A stretch of DNA of 64,000 bases. Source: Planctomycetota bacterium. GTDB lineage: Bacteria > Planctomycetota > B15-G4. Where the stretch lies: assembly GCA_021604805.1 (NCBI GenBank), contig BQJR01000001.1, positions 908,925 to 972,924 on the forward strand. The letters are read 5' to 3'. This document shows, in pieces, positions 18,571-26,710 of this stretch. Below the pieces are notes generated by a model. The model had not been told where the DNA came from and did no database searches. It was given only the letters and a program-made list of their open reading frames with translations. A program made the translations under genes and the position numbers. The stretch's first letter is position 1. Every line of letters starts with the position of its first letter.

Positions 18571-18986
18571 CTCAGCCGCTCGGCGAGACGTTCCAGCAGG
18601 GCTTCGTTGGCGGGCAGGAAGCGTCGCGTGCGCAGACCCTCGGCGTCGACCCACGCGAGTTCCTGACCGAGTTCGGGCGTCGGCTCCACCTGCGCGGCGC
18701 AGCTGCACAGCAGGAAGACCACGTGCACGCCGCCACGACCGCTGGGGCTCCAGCGCACCTCGTCGAGCCGCTCGATCACTTCGACCTCGAGTCCGACCTC
18801 TTCGAGCGCTTCCCTGCGGGCGCAGGCTTCCCACGACTCGCCGGCCTCCACGCCGCCGCCGGGGAACTCCCACCAGCCCTGCCAAGGTCCTGCGTCGGGA
18901 CGGACCTGCACGAGCACACGGCCAGCCCGCACGATGACCGCTGCCGCCACGGGGCGCAGGTCGCTCAGCGCCACCGTCGATACCAA
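18567..18986 (-). CDS. Nudix hydrolase (MutT-like)
   Basis: 139 residues. The Nudix box is complete: GVEAGESWEACARREALEEVGL. The preceding WEFPGGG and the small size point to a MutT-type nucleotide pyrophosphohydrolase that cleanses oxidised dNTPs, but the substrate is not proven. The start is TTG at 18986 or GTG at 18974; both overlap the end of the upstream SpoU methylase gene, so it is the last gene of that coupled set. Confidence 0.88.
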   Translation of the reverse strand: MVSTVALSDLRPVAAAVIVRAGRVLVQVRPDAGPWQGWWEFPGGGVEAGESWEACARREALEEVGLEVEVIERLDEVRWSPSGRGGVHVVFLLCSCAAQVEPTPELGQELAWVDAEGLRTRRFLPANEALLERLAERLS

Positions 18987-19906
18987 TCGGCCATCAGGAT
19001 CGAGCCGGCCACCCCCACGTTCAGGCTCTCGACCTCGGGCTCCTGGCGCAGGCTCCAGGCCTCCACGGGGGCATCAGGCCCGAGCGTGGCGAGGGCAGAC
19101 TGCACACCGCGGGTCTCGTGACCGAGCAGAAGCAACACGCGCGAGGGCGGACCGGGGACTACGGACGCAGGGTTCTCTGAGGAAGCCACCTCGTCGAGAG
19201 CCTGGGGGCGCCGCCCGCCTTCGGCACTGCGCCCGGCGCCCCCAGCGGCTTCGATCTGCGCAGAGCCCGCGCCGCGCTCCTCACGCGCGTGGAGCGTGGC
19301 GCGCTCTTCGGAGCCGGGAGCCAGCGCGGCCCGTAGCGCCAGGTCGGCACCGTCGAGCCACTGCGGGAGCTGCTCGAGACGTCCCAGCGGGAGCCCCAGC
19401 GCGGCCCCCGCCGAGGCGCGCAACACCTTGGGATTCCCCGGATCGACGCCGCCCTCACCGAGCAACACGCCGTGTGCTCCGAAGGCCCGCGCCGAGCGCA
19501 GCAGCGTGCCCACGTTCCCGGGGTCCTGCAGCCCGCACAACCCCACGAGCAGCAGAGGGCCGGTGGCCGGCAAGGGCCCCGCGAGCGGCGGCGGCCGGTC
19601 GACCACGCTGAAGAGCGCCGGGCCGTGTTCGCGATCCGCGAGACGCGCGGCGGCGCGCGCGTCGAGGCCAGCGAGCTCGGCGCCGGCCTCCGCTGCGCGC
19701 TTGAGCAACTCGACGTGCTGCGCAGCCTGGCTGTCGTCGGCGAGCACGAGTCGCGCGTGGCAACCCGCCGTAAGCGCTTCGTCGAGCAAGACCGCGCCTT
19801 CGAGCAACCAAGCGCCCTGCTCACGCCGCTCCCGCGCTTGATGCAGGCGCGCGACCTCCTTCAGCCGACGCTGCGTGAGCGCGGGAAGCTTCAGCTCGGG
19901 CGCCAC
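18965..19906 (-). CDS. SpoU/TrmH-family RNA 2'-O-methyltransferase
   Basis: About 313 residues. An N-terminal RNA-binding part (KEVARLHQARERREQGAWLLEG) is followed by the knotted SPOUT domain with motif 1 CGLQDPGNVGTLLRSARAFG, motif 2 LLLLGHETRG and motif 3 VESLNVGVAGSILMADW. It methylates ribose in rRNA or tRNA. An unusual Ala/Gly-rich insert of about 50 residues separates motifs 1 and 2. The start is taken as GTG at 19906, overlapping the upstream isoaspartyl peptidase by 16 bases; no ATG fits. Confidence 0.85.
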   Translation of the reverse strand: MAPELKLPALTQRRLKEVARLHQARERREQGAWLLEGAVLLDEALTAGCHARLVLADDSQAAQHVELLKRAAEAGAELAGLDARAAARLADREHGPALFSVVDRPPPLAGPLPATGPLLLVGLCGLQDPGNVGTLLRSARAFGAHGVLLGEGGVDPGNPKVLRASAGAALGLPLGRLEQLPQWLDGADLALRAALAPGSEERATLHAREERGAGSAQIEAAGGAGRSAEGGRRPQALDEVASSENPASVVPGPPSRVLLLLGHETRGVQSALATLGPDAPVEAWSLRQEPEVESLNVGVAGSILMADWYRRWR

Positions 19907-20808
19907 AAGTGCGTGCTCTTCAGCTCGCCGGATGCGCGCACCCAACCGCCGGACATCTCGCGGCTGTTGTGATCGAGCACCACGCGTCCGTGGCGATCCA
20001 CGAAGATCAGACCCGACACGCCGCGCTGGTCGCCGGGGTGATCGAGCAACTCGTCGAGCGCGCGCGCGGCGGCGTCTTCGGGCGAGGCGCCGTCCGCCAC
20101 GAGCTGCACGCAGCGCCGCGCCGTGCCTTGACGCATGAGCACTTCGCCCACGCCGGTCGTCACGCAAGCGCCCACCTCGTCGTCGGCCCAGAAGCCGCCG
20201 CCCACCACGGGCGAGTCGCCGATGCGCCCGGGGCGCTTGAGGCTCATGCCGCCGGTGGAGACCGCTGCGGCGATCTTGCCGTCGGCGTCGAGCGCCACGG
20301 CGCCCACGGTGTCGAGGAAGGGCGCGCCCTGCGGCGTGGTGAGCGCCACGCGTTCGGCGTGCAGCCGGCGCGTGCGTTCGGTGACGAGCGCTTCGGGTTC
20401 GCAATGCGGCAGACCGAACTCGTCGGCCAGCGAGTCGGCATCGGGGGGCCCGACGAGCCGCCCGAAGTCGCCCTCGCGCGCGAGGCGCGCAGCGATCTGC
20501 ACCGGGTGCAAGCAACGCCGCACCCCGGTGACGCCGCCGTAGCGTCGGTTGCTGCCGTCCATGAAGCCGGCATCGAGGGCTGCGCTGCCGTCGGCGGCGA
20601 GCGCAGCGCCGCGCCCGGCGTTCATGATGGTCTCGGATTCCATGTAGGACACGGCGGCCAACACGGCCGCTTCGGCGCCCTCAGCGAGCGCAGCGCGTCC
20701 GGCTTCGAGCGCGCCGCGTACGCCTTCCAAGTACTGTCGACGGTCGTCGGCACTGGCGAGATCGCCAGCGCCACCATGCACGACCACAACCGGTTCGGGC
20801 TTCGTCAC
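19891..20808 (-). CDS. Isoaspartyl peptidase / L-asparaginase (Ntn hydrolase)
   Basis: 305 residues of the plant-type asparaginase family. It begins VVVVHGGAGD; the autocleavage and nucleophile site is Thr167 in FLDTVGAVALDADG, followed by AAAVSTGGMSLKRPGRIGDSPVVGGGFWAD, all diagnostic. After self-cleavage into alpha and beta chains it hydrolyses L-asparagine or isoaspartyl dipeptides. There is no clear signal peptide. The GTG start at 20808 overlaps the upstream stop as GTGA. Confidence 0.92.
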   Translation of the reverse strand: MTKPEPVVVVHGGAGDLASADDRRQYLEGVRGALEAGRAALAEGAEAAVLAAVSYMESETIMNAGRGAALAADGSAALDAGFMDGSNRRYGGVTGVRRCLHPVQIAARLAREGDFGRLVGPPDADSLADEFGLPHCEPEALVTERTRRLHAERVALTTPQGAPFLDTVGAVALDADGKIAAAVSTGGMSLKRPGRIGDSPVVGGGFWADDEVGACVTTGVGEVLMRQGTARRCVQLVADGASPEDAAARALDELLDHPGDQRGVSGLIFVDRHGRVVLDHNSREMSGGWVRASGELKSTHLWRPS

Positions 20809-21992
20809 CACACGCGCATCCACACGGCCTTGAGGTATTCGGTTTCGGGGCACTCGAGCGCCACCGGATGATCGGGGCCCGCCCCGCTGTGTCCCAGGAT
20901 CGACACCTGCCTGTTCGCGCGACGCCCCGCCGAGCGCAGCAGCTCGAGGAACTCGTCGCGCCCGAGCAGGCCGGAGCAGGAACAACTCAGCAACATGCCG
21001 CCGGGTTCCACGAGCTCCATGGCGAGCTTGTTGAGGTCGCGGTACTTGCCCTTGCCCGCCTGCATCTCGGAGTGAGTCGGGATGAACTTGGGCGGGTCGA
21101 GCACGACCACGTCGAAGCGCGTGCCGTTGCGTTCGGTCTGCCGACACCAATCGAAGGCGTCGGCGTGCACGAAGGACACGCGCACCTGATTCAGCTTGGC
21201 GTTGTTGCGCGCCACGCTGAGTGCGTCCTCGTCGAGCTCCACGGCGGTCACGCTCTCGACCTCGCCGAGCGTGGCGGCGGTGATGCCGAAGCCGCCGGTG
21301 TAGCAGCACAGGTCGAGCACGCGCGCGCCTTGCACCCAACTCAACAGACCGTGGCGGTTGTCGCGCTGATCGCAGAAGAAGCCGGTCTTGTGGCCGGTGC
21401 GCAGGTCCACGTGGTAGCGCACACCGTGTTCTTCGATCTTGAGCGCCTTGGGTGCGCCGGGGCTGCGCTTCTTGAGCGGACGCACGCCTTCGAGCCGCGC
21501 GACGCGCTCGCTCATCTCCACGTTGTGATGACTCGTGCCGCAGCGCGCGTGCAAGAGCGCGAGCAGCTCGTCGAGGATCTCGAGCCAGCCGGCGCTGAAG
21601 AGTTGCACCGAGAGCAGATCGCCGAACACGTCGACCACCAGGCCCGAGAGCGCGTCGCCCTCGGAGTGGATCACGCGGAAGGCTTGGCTGCCGTCGACCA
21701 AACCGGGGATCGATTCGCGCAGACCCACCGCGCGTTCGATGCTGGCCTCGAGCGCAGCCAGGTCGAAGGCTTGTTCACCTTGGGTGAGACGCCGCAACGC
21801 GATGTCCGAGCGCGCGTTCCAGAAGGCCTCGCCGAGCGGCGAGCCGTCGGGTGCAGCGACCCGCACCACGCAGCGCTCGGGCAAGTGGTTCGCGCTCGTG
21901 CCGACGAGTCCGCGACGCACGAAGGGGTGCGGGCTCGGGTGGGTCTTGAGCGTGACGAGCGGCCGCTCGGTGGCTTGGGTGGTGTCTGACAT
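20805..21992 (-). CDS. rlmI: 23S rRNA cytosine-C5 methyltransferase RlmI-like
   Basis: 395 residues, nearly identical in length to E. coli RlmI. An N-terminal PUA domain (LVTLKTHPSPHPFVRRGLVG) is followed by an EEHGVRYHVDLRTGHKTGFF linker and a Rossmann methyltransferase domain with VLDLCCYTGGFG (motif I) and VVLDPPKF (motif IV). ATG at 21992 is preferred to an in-frame start at 22061 because the PUA domain begins soon after it. It heads the coupled set rlmI, isoaspartyl peptidase, SpoU methylase, Nudix. The assignment to RlmI rather than a sister enzyme is by similarity of layout. Confidence 0.85.
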   Translation of the reverse strand: MSDTTQATERPLVTLKTHPSPHPFVRRGLVGTSANHLPERCVVRVAAPDGSPLGEAFWNARSDIALRRLTQGEQAFDLAALEASIERAVGLRESIPGLVDGSQAFRVIHSEGDALSGLVVDVFGDLLSVQLFSAGWLEILDELLALLHARCGTSHHNVEMSERVARLEGVRPLKKRSPGAPKALKIEEHGVRYHVDLRTGHKTGFFCDQRDNRHGLLSWVQGARVLDLCCYTGGFGITAATLGEVESVTAVELDEDALSVARNNAKLNQVRVSFVHADAFDWCRQTERNGTRFDVVVLDPPKFIPTHSEMQAGKGKYRDLNKLAMELVEPGGMLLSCSCSGLLGRDEFLELLRSAGRRANRQVSILGHSGAGPDHPVALECPETEYLKAVWMRVW

Positions 21993-22121
21993 GGGCGTAT
22001 CAAGATGCCATCGCAGCGCGCGACGCGCCACCGCCGCGGCGAGCTTCGCGCGCAGAATCACGACCTCGCGCGGCCGTCCGGCAGACCCACGAGTCCGCCG
22101 CCGACGCGCGTGGCGCCCGGC

Positions 22122-23147
22122 TCAGGAAGCCGCGAGCAGTTGCTCGGCCGCCGCCGCCACCTGGTCGACGCTGAGCCGCGTCATGCAGCGATGGTCGATC
22201 GGACAGACCTTGAGCTGGCACGGGCTGCACGCGACCTCGGTGCGCACCACGAGACTGCGCGCCAGGTTCGTGTTCGTGAAGCGCGGATCGGTGGATCCCA
22301 TGAGCGCCACGCAGGGCACGTCGAAAGGCGCAGCGAAGTGACGCGGCCCGGTGTCGGTGCTGATCAGCAGCGTGAGGCGACGGATCACGGCCTTCAGCAC
22401 GTCGAGCCCGATGGGGTCTTCGGCGGCGGCGAACACAGGGCTGCTCGCGCCGGCAGCGATGGCGCGCGCCAGCTCGTGCTCAGGCGGCCCGCAGAACACC
22501 ACCGTGCGTCCGCCGTGTCGCCTGTGCAGCCGGTCGGCGAGCTCGGAGAAGCGCTCGGGATACCAGAGCTTACTGGGCCCGAAGGAGCTGCCCGGGTGGA
22601 TGCCGAAGAGCGGTCCGTGTTCGAGCAGGTCATGACGCGCGAGCCAGGCTTCGGCGTGCTCGTCGTCTGCCGGCGTGGTCGCGAGTTGCGTGCGGTGACT
22701 GCCGCGCGGCACGCACAGCTCGTCGAGCAAACGCGCGTAGTGTTGCACCATCGGCACAGGCAGGCGATGGCGCCCGCGTTGACGCGGCACGGGCAAGCTA
22801 CGCGTGAGCAACACGCCGCGCCCGCCACCACCGTAGCCCACACGCTCGGGCACGCCCGCCAACGCCAACACCAGCGCCGACGAGAACGAGTTGGTGAGCA
22901 AGACGCCGAGATCGAAGGTCTCGGCGCGCAACAACGCCGCTGCGCTCAGGATCCCGCGCGCACCGCCGTCGCTGCGCTTGGGCAGCGCGTGCACCGCGTC
23001 GATCGAAGCCAGACCTTCCAGGATCGGTCGCGCGTGTGCGGGGCCGGCCACCGCCACGTGCGCGTCGGGCCAGTGCGCGCGCAAGGCCGCCAAGAGCGGC
23101 GTGGCCATCACGATGTCGCCGATCCAATTCGGCAGACGCACGAGCAC
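22122..23147 (-). CDS. Heptosyltransferase (GT family 9)
   Basis: About 341 residues. The family opening VLVRLPNWIGDIVMATPLLAALR and the donor-site region FGIHPGSSFGPSKLWYPERF, then STDTGPRHFAAPFDVPCVALMGSTDP, match ADP-heptose:LPS heptosyltransferases, closest in style to heptosyltransferase II. It adds L-glycero-D-manno-heptose to the LPS core. The start is a GTG at 23147; no ATG is available. It follows hldE, which makes its donor, after 29 bases. Confidence 0.88.
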   Translation of the reverse strand: MLVRLPNWIGDIVMATPLLAALRAHWPDAHVAVAGPAHARPILEGLASIDAVHALPKRSDGGARGILSAAALLRAETFDLGVLLTNSFSSALVLALAGVPERVGYGGGGRGVLLTRSLPVPRQRGRHRLPVPMVQHYARLLDELCVPRGSHRTQLATTPADDEHAEAWLARHDLLEHGPLFGIHPGSSFGPSKLWYPERFSELADRLHRRHGGRTVVFCGPPEHELARAIAAGASSPVFAAAEDPIGLDVLKAVIRRLTLLISTDTGPRHFAAPFDVPCVALMGSTDPRFTNTNLARSLVVRTEVACSPCQLKVCPIDHRCMTRLSVDQVAAAAEQLLAAS

Positions 23148-23176
23148 TCGTCGCGGCGCGGAAGCCAGCGGCGCGC

Positions 23177-24640
23177 TCAGGGTGCGTCCTGCCGAATGCG
23201 TTCCAGCGTGGCGGTCGTGGAGCGCCCGTCGACGAGCTTGGCGAGCACCACGTGGCCGCCGTGTTGCTCGACCCACTCGCGCCCCACCACGCCCTTGTCG
23301 GCCCAGTCTTCGCCTTTCACCAACACGTCGGGCGTGATCGCCTCGATGAGCTCGAGCGGCGTGTCGTCGGCGAAGCCCGTGACCAGCGAGACGCACTCGA
23401 AGCCGGCCAGCAGCGACATGCGATCGGCGTGCGTGTTCACCGGACGGCTCGCACCTTTGAGGCGCTTCACGCTGGCATCGTTGTTCACGCCCACGACCAG
23501 CACGTCGCCGTAACTCGCCGCTTCACGCAGGTACTGCAGGTGCCCGACGTGCAACACGTCGAAGCAACCGTTGGTGAAGACCACGCGCCGACCGGAAGCC
23601 TTCTCGGCTTGCACGCGTTCGAGCAAGGCCGCGCGTTCGAGCACCTTCTCGGAGTCGCGCGCGCCGTGTTGCAGCTCGGCTTGCAGTTCGGCGCGCGTGA
23701 TCGCGGCCACGCCGAAGCGCTGCACCGTGAGCCCCGCGCCCACCGTGGCCAGGCGCATGGCGTCTTCGATGTCGGCGCCGAGTGCGAGCGCCCAGGCCAA
23801 CACGGCGATCACGGTGTCGCCGGCGCCGGTCACGTCGAAGACAGCGCGCGCGCGCGCGGGGATCGAGAACTCGTGGCGGCCGTCGGCGGTGCGACAGTAC
23901 ATGCCTTGCGCGCCGAGGGTGATCAGCGCGGCTTCCAGGTCGGCCGACTCACACAGTTGCGTGGCGGCGCGACGGATGTCGTCGGCATCGTTGAGCGGGA
24001 TGCCGGTGGCGGTCTCGGCTTCGAGTCGGTTGGGCGTGATCAAGCTCGCACCGCGGTAGCGCGCGTAGTCGCGTCCCTTGGGATCCACGAGCACGCGCAA
24101 GTCGCTGCGCTGGCGCGCGCGGCACAGACGTTCGAGCACCGCCTCGCTCAGCACGCCCTTGCCGTAGTCGGAGATGACCACGATGTCCACGCCCTCGATG
24201 AGCGCATCGATCCGCTCCAGGAGTTGCGCTTCGGTGGCAGCCGACGGCGGGCCCACCTTCTCTTCGTCGATGCGCAAGAGCTGCTGGTTCTGGCTCACGA
24301 TGCGTGTCTTGCGGATCGTGGGGCGCTCGGGATCCGCCACCAAACCCGCGGCGCTGATGCCCACGTTCTCGAGCTCGCCGCGGATGCAGTCGGCGCCCCA
24401 GTCTTCACCCACCACGCACACCACGGACACTTCGGCACCGAGCGCCGCGAGGTTCGCTGCCACGTTGCCGCAGCCGCCCAACCTGCGCTCTTCGCGCGTG
24501 GCCGCGAGCACCGGGATCGGCGCCTCAGGCGAGATGCGCGTGGTCGTGCCGTGCTGGTAACGATCCAAGATCATGTCGCCCACGAGCAAGATGCGCGGCG
24601 CGCGTTTCGCGTGGAGCAGATCGAGCAGTCCGGGTGTCAT
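23177..24640 (-). CDS. hldE: Bifunctional heptose 7-P kinase / heptose 1-P adenylyltransferase
   Basis: 487 residues with both halves fused. The PfkB-type kinase (1-320) contains GDMILDRY, GGCGNVAANLAALGA and the anion-hole motif VTGAGDTVIAV. The nucleotidyltransferase (about 345-487) has TNGCFDVLHVGH with HxGH at 364-367 and VGVNNDASVKRLKG. It makes ADP-D-glycero-beta-D-manno-heptose for the LPS inner core. The ATG overlaps the upstream stop as ATGA, and the heptosyltransferase follows directly. Confidence 0.95.
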   Translation of the reverse strand: MTPGLLDLLHAKRAPRILLVGDMILDRYQHGTTTRISPEAPIPVLAATREERRLGGCGNVAANLAALGAEVSVVCVVGEDWGADCIRGELENVGISAAGLVADPERPTIRKTRIVSQNQQLLRIDEEKVGPPSAATEAQLLERIDALIEGVDIVVISDYGKGVLSEAVLERLCRARQRSDLRVLVDPKGRDYARYRGASLITPNRLEAETATGIPLNDADDIRRAATQLCESADLEAALITLGAQGMYCRTADGRHEFSIPARARAVFDVTGAGDTVIAVLAWALALGADIEDAMRLATVGAGLTVQRFGVAAITRAELQAELQHGARDSEKVLERAALLERVQAEKASGRRVVFTNGCFDVLHVGHLQYLREAASYGDVLVVGVNNDASVKRLKGASRPVNTHADRMSLLAGFECVSLVTGFADDTPLELIEAITPDVLVKGEDWADKGVVGREWVEQHGGHVVLAKLVDGRSTTATLERIRQDAP

Positions 24641-25575
24641 GAGGGTTCCTCGGTGGCGAGGCGCAAGATCGCCCAGCGCAGCAGCGGCACGTTGATCTCG
24701 TGGTGTCCTGTGATCTCCAAAGCTTCACCCGCGGGACGCTCGAGCACGTTCACGCGCGGACGGTAGTGGCGCAGCATGTCGAGGTTCGCGGTGGTGAAGC
24801 TCTCCACCTTCTCGCCCAGATTGCGCGCCACGTTGAGTGCTTTCACGAAGACCTCGGGCAGGATCACCGCCGATCCGAGGTTCAGGTACACGCCGCCCTC
24901 CAGCTGCGCGACGACGCCGCACAGCTTGCGGAAGTCGTTCATCGAGGCCGCACCGATGGAGGAACCGTCGGCGCCGTCGTGCATGTGCACGGTGTCGGTG
25001 CCGAGTGCCACGTGAACCGTGAACGGGATGTCGAGACGCTTGGCCGTGTGCAGCAAGCTGAGTGACGCGTTGGGCGCCTTGCGCTCGTGCAGCATCGCGC
25101 CCAGCGTGGCGCCCAAGCCTTCACCCGACTCGGCCGCGCGGCGCGCACCGTCGTTGAGCATGGCGGCCGTCTCGTGGACCATCCCCCAGCTGCCGTCGTC
25201 GAGGCCGGCGCCCACGTCTTCGCTGGAGTGCCCCACCATGGCGATCTCCACGTCGTGGATCGCGCCCGAGCCGTTGGTGCACAGCGCCGAGACGAAGCCG
25301 CGCTCCATGAGGTCGATCAACAGCGGCGCGAGGCCCGTCTTCACCACGTGCCCGCCGAAGCCGAGCAGCACCGGCGCGCCGGCACGCTTCGCCGCCACGA
25401 TGCGCTCGGCAAGCCGCATCAAGTTGGCGGCGCCGAGGATCGCCGGGAAGCTGTCGGTGACGTCGCCCTCACCGGGGGCCACGGGCTTGGCGAACAGACT
25501 CGTGTCGACCTTGTGCGCGCGGTCGCTCACGGAGCTCGTGCGCAGACGCGAGAAGTCGAGGGGCTTGGGTTTCAT
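24637..25575 (-). CDS. Conserved protein of unknown function in the LPS operon
   Basis: 312 residues, cytoplasmic. Distinct motifs are PVLLGFGGHVVKTGLAP, LMERGFVSALCTNGSGAIHDVE, MVGHSSEDVGAGLDDGSWGM and TVHVALGTDTVHMH, suggesting a Rossmann-like sugar- or nucleotide-binding fold; a distant resemblance to deoxyhypusine-synthase-like folds came to mind but I cannot confirm it. It overlaps hldE by four bases (ATGA) and lies 33 bases after the lipid A acyltransferase gene, so a role in heptose or LPS synthesis is the best contextual guess. Confidence 0.7.
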   Translation of the reverse strand: MKPKPLDFSRLRTSSVSDRAHKVDTSLFAKPVAPGEGDVTDSFPAILGAANLMRLAERIVAAKRAGAPVLLGFGGHVVKTGLAPLLIDLMERGFVSALCTNGSGAIHDVEIAMVGHSSEDVGAGLDDGSWGMVHETAAMLNDGARRAAESGEGLGATLGAMLHERKAPNASLSLLHTAKRLDIPFTVHVALGTDTVHMHDGADGSSIGAASMNDFRKLCGVVAQLEGGVYLNLGSAVILPEVFVKALNVARNLGEKVESFTTANLDMLRHYRPRVNVLERPAGEALEITGHHEINVPLLRWAILRLATEEPS

Positions 25576-25608
25576 CGGCTTTCGGTCGCGGGCATGCGGG
25601 CAGCGGGA

Positions 25609-26625
25609 TCAGGCTTCGTTTGTACCCTTTGAGAGCGGCGCCTCCACGCACTGCGTGTCCTCCGGCGCGCTCGCGCTGCCCGCTGCCGCCTGGCCTTCGC
25701 GCTTCCGGCGCGCGGCGCGGCGCATCTCGCGCAGCGCGCGCTTCCAGCGATCGTGCAGCCAGAGCCACTGCCCCGGCGCGGCGCGCACTTGGCCTTCGAG
25801 TGAGTCGGACACGCGGCGCACGACATCGAGGGCGGCCTCGTCGCCCTGCAAGGCAGGATCCGGTTCCACCGCGGGCTCGATGATCAAACGGAAGCGCAGG
25901 TGCCCCGGCTCGCGACGCAGGTAGGCGGGGATCACGGCGGCGCCGAAGCGCGTGGCCATCGCCCCGGCCACGCGGTGATGACTCGACGGCACGCCGAGGA
26001 AGTCCATCACGACCCCGCTCTCGCCGGCGTTCTGGTCGAGCAGCGCAAACACGATCTCGCCCTTACGCAACAGTCGCGCCATCTTCATGCCGCCGCCGTC
26101 CTTGTCGATCGTTCCCGCCGACGTGCGCGCGCGACTCTTGCGCACCCACTCGTCGAGCAGCGGGTTGTCGATCGGACGCGCCACGGCCCACACAGGCTTG
26201 AAGCGTTCGCACAGGATAGTGCCGAAGCACTCCCAGGCGCCGAAGTGCGCCGTGGCCAACAGCACGCCGCGCCCGGCGGCCAAGGCGGCGTCGAGGTGCT
26301 CGGCGCCCTCGATCTCCAAGTGCGCCTTGAGACCATGCTGCGCGACGGCGCGCTCGAACAACATCGGCTCGCCCAGCGAGAGCACCATGGATTGCGTGCA
26401 CGCGCGCACGATCCGATCGGCCTCGGTGGGACTGCTGCCCAGCGCGCGCACCACGCACTCCACCGCGCGCTTGCGACGCGCACCGTTGAGTCGATGCGCC
26501 AGCGAGCCGACCCCGCGCAACAGCGCCAAGCTGAGCCTGCCTGGCAACACGCGCAACACACCCAACACCGCCTTCGCGGCCCAGAACTCGAGATGGTTGC
26601 GGAGCGTTCCGCGAGCGGCGCTCAT
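25609..26625 (-). CDS. Lipid A biosynthesis acyltransferase (LpxL/HtrB family)
   Basis: 338 residues. The catalytic HX4E motif is H127-FGAW-E132, followed by RPIDNPLLDEWVRKSR, a middle KGEIVFALLDQNAGESGVVMDFLG and the C-terminal QWLWLHDRWK, all standard for late lipid A acyltransferases at the inner membrane. An N-terminal hydrophobic stretch (WAAKAVLGVLRVLPG) anchors it. A charged tail of about 35 residues follows the domain. It starts the LPS block ahead of the unknown gene and hldE. Confidence 0.88.
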   Translation of the reverse strand: MSAARGTLRNHLEFWAAKAVLGVLRVLPGRLSLALLRGVGSLAHRLNGARRKRAVECVVRALGSSPTEADRIVRACTQSMVLSLGEPMLFERAVAQHGLKAHLEIEGAEHLDAALAAGRGVLLATAHFGAWECFGTILCERFKPVWAVARPIDNPLLDEWVRKSRARTSAGTIDKDGGGMKMARLLRKGEIVFALLDQNAGESGVVMDFLGVPSSHHRVAGAMATRFGAAVIPAYLRREPGHLRFRLIIEPAVEPDPALQGDEAALDVVRRVSDSLEGQVRAAPGQWLWLHDRWKRALREMRRAARRKREGQAAAGSASAPEDTQCVEAPLSKGTNEA

Positions 26626-26685
26626 CGGCGCGGACTCCGGCGCGACACGGGTTCTGATCGCGAGACGAGCGCGATCACGCCGCTC

Positions 26686-26691
26686 AGTCTA
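26686..26691 (-). promoter_or_regulatory. -10-like box before the lipid A acyltransferase gene
   Basis: TAGACT on the minus strand within CGCTAGACTGAG, 60 bases before the ATG at 26625, in the only gap between smc and the LPS block. No good -35 was found. Confidence 0.35.
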
Positions 26692-26710
26692 GCGACCGGG
26701 AGCGCGCCCC

